A DNA stretch of 10,413 nt from Acidobacteriota bacterium (GTDB lineage: Bacteria > Acidobacteriota > Blastocatellia > Pyrinomonadales > Pyrinomonadaceae): the NCBI GenBank assembly GCA_013813755.1, contig JACCRD010000190.1, positions 1 to 10,413 of the forward strand. Reading direction: 5' to 3'. The position numbers and the translations under genes are program-made. Below the pieces are notes generated by a model. That model was not told where the DNA came from and did not search any database. It saw only the letters and a list, made by a program, of their open reading frames with translations. Position 1 is the stretch's first letter, and every line of letters begins with the position of its first letter. This document shows positions 5,275 through 10,413 of the stretch, piece after piece.

Positions 5275-8091
5275 CTAGCGAACGTGAAACGTGCAGAAAT
5301 CATTCCATTCTTCAGTTTCATTTAATGTCTTTGAATGTTTATTCGGACAATTTACCGTCGCCCGCATTCCCGTTACGTCACAAACCATTATGGTAATATT
5401 TTGCTCGCGGTCGGGGGCTATCTCCATTTTCCGCCGGGCGGGTGGATTTTGATCGGGGTTTTTATCAGTTTGATTTTCATCGTAGCTTTGGTAAGGCGTA
5501 ATTGTTGTGTTTGGAACGGCTTGTGGATTCTCCCGCATAAATACGTTTGTTTCTTCCGTCGGCAGAAGAACTTTGTTCGGCAGTGTTCCGCTGATAAAAA
5601 GTTCGAGGCGGCGAAACTCGTTTGGGACTTCTGAAATGTATATGTTTTTTATTTCCGGCGTTTCTATTGGATATTGGGTATTAATGTCGTCATCGAAGGG
5701 AGTTGGCTGCGCCAGAACCAAGTCAACTTCCGGATTACTCGTAACTTCTTTTATCAAAGTTCCGGTGCGCGAATCGATTTCAGCCTTACGAATTGTACCG
5801 GGCATTTGCCAGTCGCCGTTCCACTCAGGATTTTGGCGCATCGCCTCGCGCATAAAATCAGCCCAGATCGGCATCGCCGAATCCGAGCCTTTCATTCCCA
5901 GATCGTCGCCGTTATCAAAGCCGACATACACGACGCACACCAGTTCGGGCGTAAAACCGGCAAACCAGCCGTCGCGCGAAGTTCCGGTTTTACCCGCAAA
6001 GGCGGTTTTGCCCGCGACATTTCTTATTCCCCAAGCCTTTGCCTCATAAGCAGTTCCGCGGTTAATTACGTCCTTCAGCATATCGTTCATAATATACGCG
6101 ACGTCTGAATGAAGAACATTTTTTCGTTCGCCGACGGGAGCCACAATCGTCGTACCGTCGCCCTTCGCCACGCGGCTGAAGGGCATCGGCGAAACTTTGT
6201 CGCCGAGATTGGCAAAAACCGTATACGCCGTCGCCATTTCGAGCGGTGTGGCTTCGCTTGTTCCGAGCGCCATCGAAGGATAGGCTTTTTCGACTTTCGG
6301 CAAACCGGCTTTGTACGCGAGATTCATTACTTTGCCGATGCCCAGTTCCATCGCCAAATCTACGGTCACGACATTTTTGCTTTTTACAAGCGCGTCGCGG
6401 ACAGTGATTTCCTGGTTGCTGAACGTGTCGCCGTAATTATTCGGCGAATATGTGTCACTCCCGAAAGTGAAAATCTTTTTTTCATCTTTCAGCAGAGACG
6501 CGGCGGTAATCACCCGTCCGCTCTGTTCATAAAATGTATTGATGGCAGCGGCATAAACAAACGGCTTAAAGACTGAACCGGGTTGCCGTTTTGCGTCGGT
6601 CGCGCGGTTAAACTGCGTTTCTGTAAAATCGCGCCCGCCGACCATTGCGACAATCTCGCCAGTTTTCGGTTTAATAGCGACGAGCGCGGCTTGCAGATTT
6701 CCTTTCGGTTTTTTTGGGAAATATTTGTCGAGCTTTTCAAGCCTCCGGTTGACAATCTCGTAAGCCGCTTTCTGCAAATCCGGGTCAATTGTCGTGTAAA
6801 CGCGCAGATGCTGGAGCGCTTCCGGGTCAGTGATGATTTTGGGAAGTTCTTCAACCGCATACTGCGAGAAATAAGGCATTCCCTGCGAATCTCTGCCGCT
6901 TGAAATTTTGTGCAGAGCGAGGGGCGTGTTTTTCGCTTCCAAAGCGATTTCGGGCGAAATGACGCCGGCTTCAAGCATCGATTCAATAACCTGATTACGT
7001 CTTTCGGTAACTTTTTCAAGATTTTTACGAGCGTTATAACGATTCGGACTGCGAATAATGGCAGCGATAAAAGCTGATTCCGGCAGAGTCAGTGTTGAGA
7101 CATCTTTCCCAAAATAATCGCTTGCCGCTTCGCCGACGCCGTAGATACTCGTGCCGGACTGCTGCCCGAGATAAATCTGATTGGCGTAAAGCGTAAAGAT
7201 TTCCTGTTTCGTCAGGCGCGTTTCCAGAATAAATGACATATACGCTTCTTTCGCCTTGCGCGTCAAAGTCGGCTCATTTGAGAGAAGCAGATTTTTTACA
7301 AGCTGTTGCGTAATTGAAGAGCCGCCCTGTCTGGCGAGCGCGGAATTTTCGCCGCCTTCGTATCGCCGCCAGAGCGCGCGGGCGATGCCACGAAAGTTTA
7401 CGCCGTAATGCTCAAAAAACGCGCGATCTTCCGTGACCGTAATCGCTTTGATCAGATGTTCCGGCAAATCTGTAAAGGCGACGACTTTTCGTTTTCCGTC
7501 GCCTTCCGCTGCGATTGAGCTTAAAATTTTCGGCTCTAAAAGGGCTTGTTTGAGCGTTTCTTTTGAATCGATTCCGACAATTGAGAAAACGGATTTGCCG
7601 TCTTTTTTAAATTTGACGTTAAGGCTCGAATAAATCTTTTTGCCGTCAATCAGAGCAGTGTTGCCCGGTTCGATCTCGACAGCATTTTCAAGCAGCCGGT
7701 AGCGGCTGCGCGTTGCATCCGCCTGTTGGTTTTTTTCAATGTAACCAGCGGTTTTTAGATAATTAGTTAAATCTTCAAGCGAGATGTTTTCGTCGGTTTT
7801 TAGAATTTTCGGTGCGGAATAGATACCTGCCGTGCGGGTAAAAACTTCGCCGCGGAGAAGCGAATCAACCCGGTCTGAATACTCAAACCAAAAATATGAT
7901 AAAGTCAAAAAAACGCCCAAAAGCAAAGAGAGCGAAACTAAATACGTCACCGGATTGAAAACTAAATGCAGAGCGCGTTTGAAGAAACTGCGCGGCGGTT
8001 GCTGAAAAGACTTGACGCGGACGGCTCGTCCATACCCGTATTTGACAACTTGTTTTTTGGACGGTTTTCCTGGTTCGATTTCCTTTTGCAT
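5275..8091 (-). CDS. Bifunctional class A penicillin-binding protein, PBP1B-like
   Basis: The product (938 residues from ATG 8091; a TTG two codons upstream at 8097 is less likely) has a basic cytoplasmic tail and a membrane helix at about 46-68. A UB2H-like segment follows at about 80-145, including RTAGIYSAPKIL and an L-x-x-L-x-x-A-GYI pattern. The GT51 transglycosylase domain has EDRAFFEHYG (catalytic Glu221), GGSSITQQLVKN (256-267) and RKAKE. The transpeptidase domain has SVFK (Ser506, Lys509), SKN (571-573) and KTGT (701-704). It should polymerise lipid II and cross-link stem peptides in the periplasm. After the transpeptidase lies a polar N/Q/P-rich linker (about 855-895) and a tail with Cys904, Cys915 and Cys933 closing in CTFHVR. 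The M15 peptidase gene follows 50 nt downstream. PBP1B-like is favoured over PBP1A because of the UB2H-like segment. Confidence 0.95.
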   Translation of the reverse strand: MQKEIEPGKPSKKQVVKYGYGRAVRVKSFQQPPRSFFKRALHLVFNPVTYLVSLSLLLGVFLTLSYFWFEYSDRVDSLLRGEVFTRTAGIYSAPKILKTDENISLEDLTNYLKTAGYIEKNQQADATRSRYRLLENAVEIEPGNTALIDGKKIYSSLNVKFKKDGKSVFSIVGIDSKETLKQALLEPKILSSIAAEGDGKRKVVAFTDLPEHLIKAITVTEDRAFFEHYGVNFRGIARALWRRYEGGENSALARQGGSSITQQLVKNLLLSNEPTLTRKAKEAYMSFILETRLTKQEIFTLYANQIYLGQQSGTSIYGVGEAASDYFGKDVSTLTLPESAFIAAIIRSPNRYNARKNLEKVTERRNQVIESMLEAGVISPEIALEAKNTPLALHKISSGRDSQGMPYFSQYAVEELPKIITDPEALQHLRVYTTIDPDLQKAAYEIVNRRLEKLDKYFPKKPKGNLQAALVAIKPKTGEIVAMVGGRDFTETQFNRATDAKRQPGSVFKPFVYAAAINTFYEQSGRVITAASLLKDEKKIFTFGSDTYSPNNYGDTFSNQEITVRDALVKSKNVVTVDLAMELGIGKVMNLAYKAGLPKVEKAYPSMALGTSEATPLEMATAYTVFANLGDKVSPMPFSRVAKGDGTTIVAPVGERKNVLHSDVAYIMNDMLKDVINRGTAYEAKAWGIRNVAGKTAFAGKTGTSRDGWFAGFTPELVCVVYVGFDNGDDLGMKGSDSAMPIWADFMREAMRQNPEWNGDWQMPGTIRKAEIDSRTGTLIKEVTSNPEVDLVLAQPTPFDDDINTQYPIETPEIKNIYISEVPNEFRRLELFISGTLPNKVLLPTEETNVFMRENPQAVPNTTITPYQSYDENQTDKNPDQNPPARRKMEIAPDREQNITIMVCDVTGMRATVNCPNKHSKTLNETEEWNDFCTFHVR

Positions 8092-8100
8092 TTTCAATTT

Positions 8101-8112
8101 ACTGATCTCAGT
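8101..8112. promoter_or_regulatory. Short dyad (ACTGA-TC-TCAGT) just upstream of the PBP start
   Basis: ACTGATCTCAGT is a dyad with 5-bp arms and a 2-nt centre, 9 nt upstream of the PBP ATG, where a ribosome-binding site or an operator would lie. A dyad this short can arise by chance, and no regulator gene is nearby. Confidence 0.15.
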
Positions 8113-8128
8113 TAGTTTAGTTTTTGTT

Positions 8129-8158
8129 TTGAGCGGTTGCCTTACAAAATCCTAAAAT
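8129..8158 (+). promoter_or_regulatory. Candidate sigma-70-type promoter for the potassium channel operon
   Basis: TTGAGC (8129-8134) and TAAAAT (8153-8158) are separated by 18 nt and lie about 65 nt before the GTG start of the channel gene. Matches to consensus are 4 of 6 and 5 of 6. It is in the 131-nt divergent region shared with the PBP gene, which also holds a CTTTT-AGTC-AAAAG inverted repeat at 8191-8204. No equally good minus-strand promoter was found. Confidence 0.35.
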
Positions 8159-8208
8159 TTCCGCGGCGACACAAGTACGACTGATTTTATCTTTTAGTCA
8201 AAAGGTTT

Positions 8209-8213
8209 GGAAG
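8209..8213 (+). promoter_or_regulatory. Ribosome-binding site supporting the GTG start of the channel gene
   Basis: GGAAG lies 9 nt before GTG 8223. It is the only recognisable Shine-Dalgarno-like sequence among the ten gene starts of the window, and it supports GTG over the internal ATG codons, which would cut into the first membrane helix. Confidence 0.5.
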
Positions 8214-8222
8214 AAACGTTTA

Positions 8223-9239
8223 GTGGACATTATACCGATACTTTCTAAAATAACACGCCGCCGCTTAGGATTTGCGACTCTGGCGATTCTGTTAATGATT
8301 AGCTTTGGCGCGTTTGGTTTTTATTTTTTGGAAAACCTGAGTTTGCTCGACAGCGTTTATAATGCGACGCAAACCGTAACGACGGTTGGTTACGGAGACC
8401 TGGCGCCGCGAACACGAGCGGGAAAAATTTTTGCTATTTTTTTTATGTTGTCCGGAGTCGGTACAGTGCTTTATGCTTTGACGGTTCTCGCGCAGGCGAT
8501 CATTCACTCGGAGATTATTGAAACGATGGATTTAAGACGAAAAACCAGAGAGATCGACAAACTGGAAAATCATTTCATTGTCTGCGGCGCGGGTCGCGTC
8601 GGTCGAAGAATAATTCGCCAGCTTCAGAAACAAAATCTGCAATTTGTTTTAATCGAAAAAGATCAAAAAAGAATTGTCGAATTTGAAGATGACGGCTCGC
8701 ATATTCTGGTCGAAGACGCGACGCTCGAAGAAAATCTGCTCCGCGCCGGTGTCAAACGCGCGAAAGGTTTGGCGACTTGTCTGGCGGACGACGCAGATAA
8801 TGTTTACGTGGTTTTGACAGCGCGTGATCTAAACGAAAATCTCCACATCGTCGCCCGCGCGGTCGAAGAACAAGCTGAACCGAAACTTATTCGCGCCGGA
8901 GCCAACCGCGTCGTCGCGCCGACGATTATCGGTAGTCAAAGTATGGCTCGCGCCCTTCTAAAACCGGCAATCGCTGATTTTATGGATTCGATTGTCGCTG
9001 AAACTCTCGACCTCGTTTTTGAAGAAATCGCCGTCAAAAACAGTTCGCCGTATGCTGATAAACAGCTCAGAGAAACAAATATCAGTTCAGAACTTAACCT
9101 TTTAATTGTCGCCATCCGGCGCAAAGACGGCGAGATGATTTTTCAACCGTCTGCTGAAATGCTGATCAGAGAAGGAGATTTGCTGATTGTCATCGGTAAA
9201 GCCGAAGCGATGCAGAAATTAGTTGAAATAAGCAAATAA
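8223..9239 (+). CDS. Two-helix potassium channel with RCK (TrkA-N / TrkA-C) domains, MthK-like
   Basis: The 338-residue protein has a complete small K+ channel followed by a regulatory RCK module. Helix 1 is at about 14-36, the pore helix at about 41-53, the selectivity filter TVGYGD at 54-59, and helix 2 at about 67-92. A charged linker leads to a Rossmann-type RCK N-domain starting at HFIVCGAGRVGRR, with GxGxxG glycines 122, 124 and 127 and the strand-2 end IEKD near 144-147. An RCK C (TrkA-C) domain at about 256-338 ends in GDLLIVIGK. Such channels assemble as membrane tetramers with an RCK gating ring controlled by Ca2+, nucleotides or other ligands. The ligand cannot be read here. The start is GTG, supported by GGAAG upstream; the next ATG would truncate helix 1. 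It ends 6 nt before the SDR gene and is probably co-transcribed with it. Confidence 0.95.
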   Translation: MDIIPILSKITRRRLGFATLAILLMISFGAFGFYFLENLSLLDSVYNATQTVTTVGYGDLAPRTRAGKIFAIFFMLSGVGTVLYALTVLAQAIIHSEIIETMDLRRKTREIDKLENHFIVCGAGRVGRRIIRQLQKQNLQFVLIEKDQKRIVEFEDDGSHILVEDATLEENLLRAGVKRAKGLATCLADDADNVYVVLTARDLNENLHIVARAVEEQAEPKLIRAGANRVVAPTIIGSQSMARALLKPAIADFMDSIVAETLDLVFEEIAVKNSSPYADKQLRETNISSELNLLIVAIRRKDGEMIFQPSAEMLIREGDLLIVIGKAEAMQKLVEISK

Positions 9240-9245
9240 TTTTTT

Positions 9246-10088
9246 ATGAAAGTTCTCGTTACCGGCGGAAGCGGATTTTTAGGGACGCACATTCGAAAAT
9301 TTTTTGAAGCCGACGACTTTTCAAGGCGTGCCGGAATGGATGTTTTGAATTTGCAGGACACGCAGAAAGTTGAAGATTATGATGTCGTAATTCATTTAGC
9401 GGCGCTGCTTGATAAATCGCCTGAAGCGGCGGACGAAGTTTTTCTGACCAATGTCGAAGGAACGATCAATCTTGTTCGTTCGATGCGGGAGAATTCCATA
9501 TTTATTTTCGCTTCGACTAAAGATGTTTACGGCAGGTTTGCCGACAATTACAGGGAAGTTCCAGAAACATGCCCGACACTTTACAGCGGTCAAACCGCGC
9601 TCGAATGGTCAAAGCTAATTGCCGAACGATACGTCGAATTTTACGCGCACCAGAGAAATTTCCGCTCGTGTATTTTTCGTCTTTCAACCGTTTACGCGCC
9701 CTTATCCAAAAATAATACACCGAATTTTGTTTCACATTACGCCGAAGCTCTGAATACGGGCGAGCCTCTGAGACTACCGGCAAACGGCACGCCGCAGCGT
9801 GATTTGCTGCACGTTGAAGATTTCGCCGCAGCCTGCCAGGCTTTTATCGATTCAGTGATTCGCCACGGACTCTATAATCTGGGCGGCGGGCGCGGAAACG
9901 CTTTGAGTCTGCGCGAATTAAAAACGAAACTCGAAGAAGTTTCCGGTTATCAAACGTCGATTGACGAAGAAAATCCGTTGCCCGCGCCCGTGCCGCTCAA
10001 TTATGTTTCCGATTTAACGCTTGTTCAGCAGGAACTTGAATGGAAGCCAAAAATAAATTTGGACGAAGGGCTAAAAAGCCTTTTTTAA
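9246..10088 (+). CDS. Extended SDR, NAD-dependent epimerase/dehydratase-like, with the catalytic Tyr position replaced by Leu
   Basis: The 280-residue protein is an extended short-chain dehydrogenase/reductase. The NAD(P)-binding motif TGGSGFLG (6-13) opens a Rossmann fold. DVVIHLAALLDKSPE (46-60), TNVEGTINLV (68-77) and FIFASTKDVYG (86-96) follow, the last giving the Ser/Thr of the active site. RDLLHVEDFAAA (185-196) and a C-terminal LEWKPKINLDEGL are typical of sugar-nucleotide epimerases and dehydratases. The usual YxxxK is altered: the Lys is Lys123 in LEWSKLIAE, but the residue four before it is Leu119, and the nearest Tyr is 113. The protein may thus be catalytically altered or inactive as a dehydrogenase. 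The substrate is unknown. It begins 6 nt after the channel gene with no Shine-Dalgarno site, so translation may be coupled. An intrinsic terminator overlaps its last codons. Confidence 0.88.
   Translation: MKVLVTGGSGFLGTHIRKFFEADDFSRRAGMDVLNLQDTQKVEDYDVVIHLAALLDKSPEAADEVFLTNVEGTINLVRSMRENSIFIFASTKDVYGRFADNYREVPETCPTLYSGQTALEWSKLIAERYVEFYAHQRNFRSCIFRLSTVYAPLSKNNTPNFVSHYAEALNTGEPLRLPANGTPQRDLLHVEDFAAACQAFIDSVIRHGLYNLGGGRGNALSLRELKTKLEEVSGYQTSIDEENPLPAPVPLNYVSDLTLVQQELEWKPKINLDEGLKSLF
10066..10086 (+). terminator. Intrinsic terminator embedded in the 3' end of the SDR gene
   Basis: GGCT (10069-10072), loop AAAA and AGCC (10077-10080) form a stem that AAG/TTT pairing with one G-U can extend to 7 bp. 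TTTTTT follows at 10081-10086. The stem and T-run are the last codons (AAA AGC CTT TTT TAA), so the transcript would end almost at the stop codon. Confidence 0.6.
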
Positions 10089-10134
10089 CGCAAAATCTTG
10101 AGTTGATAGACGCGCAATAAAGCATTTTTCAATC

Positions 10135-10227
10135 GCAGATAAACACAAATGAACACAGATAGGAGATAGATGGGGAAATCAGGCTTTGTCATTATTGATA
10201 AGTCTGTATTTGTCTGTGTTTATTTGT
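10135..10227. repeat. Imperfect long inverted repeat of the AGATAAACAC type
   Basis: The arm at 10135-10159 and the reverse complement of 10203-10227 agree at 19 of 25 positions, and all six differences are transitions. In a plus-strand RNA four of these would be G-U pairs, leaving two A-C mismatches and a 43-nt loop. Each arm is built from 10-nt quasi-repeats, for example AGATAAACAC followed by AAATGAACAC. The element fills the centre of the 189-nt gap between the SDR terminator and waaF. It resembles dispersed intergenic repeats seen in many bacterial genomes, but no second copy is present in the window. Confidence 0.55.
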
Positions 10228-10277
10228 AGTAAAAAAATCTTATAAAAACTTTGCCTGCTGTGCGTTAAAATCATCTT

Positions 10278-10413
10278 GTGAAAATTGTTGTGCGTGGAAC
10301 AAATTGGGTCGGTGATGCGGTAATGACAATTCCGGCATTGCGCGAACTGCGCCGCGTTTTTCCGGATTCGCACATCGCGCTTCACACGCGAGATTGGGCG
10401 CGAGGGATTTTCG
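10278..10413 (+). CDS. waaF: WaaF-type ADP-heptose:LPS heptosyltransferase, glycosyltransferase family 9 (N-terminal part only)
   Basis: From GTG 10278 the frame stays open to the window edge and gives 45 residues beginning MKIVVRGTNWVGDAVMTIPA and continuing LRELRRVFPDSHIAL. The RGTNWVGDAVMTIPALRELRRxFP signature is that of heptosyltransferase II and near relatives of family GT9, which add L-glycero-D-manno-heptose to the inner core of lipopolysaccharide at the cytoplasmic membrane face. The C-terminal sugar-nucleotide domain is outside the window, so a WaaC/WaaQ-like or other GT9 member cannot be fully excluded. An in-frame TAA at 10266-10268 leaves GTG as the only reasonable start. There is no Shine-Dalgarno sequence. 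TAAAAT at 10266-10271 is placed so that a transcript could begin close to the GTG, but no -35 element is evident. TATAAA at 10241-10246 is another possible -10. Confidence 0.85.
   Translation, partial: MKIVVRGTNWVGDAVMTIPALRELRRVFPDSHIALHTRDWARGIF

Noticed and set aside
5335..7019. Open frames on both strands inside the PBP gene, up to 180 codons
   Set aside because: The PBP frame carries all catalytic motifs in order. The others have no family resemblance and are shadows.
8191..8204. CTTTT-AGTC-AAAAG inverted repeat in the PBP/channel divergent region, as an operator
   Set aside because: The 5-bp AT-rich arms are too weak on their own and no regulator gene is adjacent. It is mentioned only as part of the intergenic region.
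9246..10088. Reading the SDR gene as HldD (ADP-heptose epimerase) because waaF follows
   Set aside because: The sequence lacks HldD features, including its YxxxK, and a terminator plus an inverted repeat separate it from waaF.
10179..10385. Minus-strand open frame of 68 codons at the right edge
   Set aside because: It runs through the inverted repeat and opposite the clear waaF N-terminus, so it is unlikely to be a gene.
1..10413. Search for a defence island, CRISPR array, prophage or transposon module
   Set aside because: The only candidates are an isolated Uma2-family gene and a phage-lysin-like M15 peptidase. No partner genes, integrase, terminal repeats or spacer array accompany them.

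Overview
The window reads as ordinary chromosomal DNA of a Gram-negative bacterium. It carries the first part of lpxD (lipid A synthesis) at the left edge, the first part of a waaF-type heptosyltransferase gene at the right edge, and a large PBP1B-like peptidoglycan synthase between them. Moderate base composition, scarce Shine-Dalgarno sequences, a heptanucleotide repeat tract and an 'AGATAAACAC'-type intergenic repeat would suit an Acidobacteriota (for example Blastocatellia) genome. That placement is inference from style, not from a marker gene.

Layout, left to right. (1) 1-126, minus strand: start of lpxD. (2) 218-823, plus: a stand-alone Uma2-family (DUF820) PD-(D/E)XK nuclease-like gene, divergent from lpxD and convergent with the next gene. 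(3) 842-3322, minus: complete priA, whose first eight codons and upstream region lie in a degenerate 7-bp tandem repeat. (4) 3484-3996 and 4037-4675, plus: a probable two-gene operon of a membrane-anchored beta-domain protein with a Met-rich segment and an FMN-binding split-barrel (Pyridox_ox_2) protein. (5) 8091-5275 then 5224-4757, minus: a cell-wall pair, a bifunctional class A penicillin-binding protein followed 50 nt later by an M15-type peptidase with no signal peptide. (6) 8223-9239 and 9246-10088, plus: a two-helix RCK potassium channel and, 6 nt downstream, an extended SDR (sugar-nucleotide epimerase-like) protein whose catalytic Tyr position is Leu; a compact intrinsic terminator is built into the last codons of the second gene. 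(7) 10089-10277: intergenic DNA holding a long imperfect inverted repeat. (8) 10278-10413, plus: start of waaF, GTG-initiated.

Working picture: most genes concern the envelope (lipid A, LPS core, peptidoglycan synthesis and trimming, ion transport, possibly sugar-nucleotide conversion), with priA for replication restart and two genes of unclear role. I see no CRISPR array, tRNA, rRNA, transposase, phage structural module or recognisable defence cassette, and nothing I can defend as a new multi-gene system. The points most worth checking are the SDR active-site substitution, the repeat tract that forms the priA N-terminus, the inverted repeat before waaF, the leaderless M15 peptidase beside the PBP, and the near absence of Shine-Dalgarno sites.
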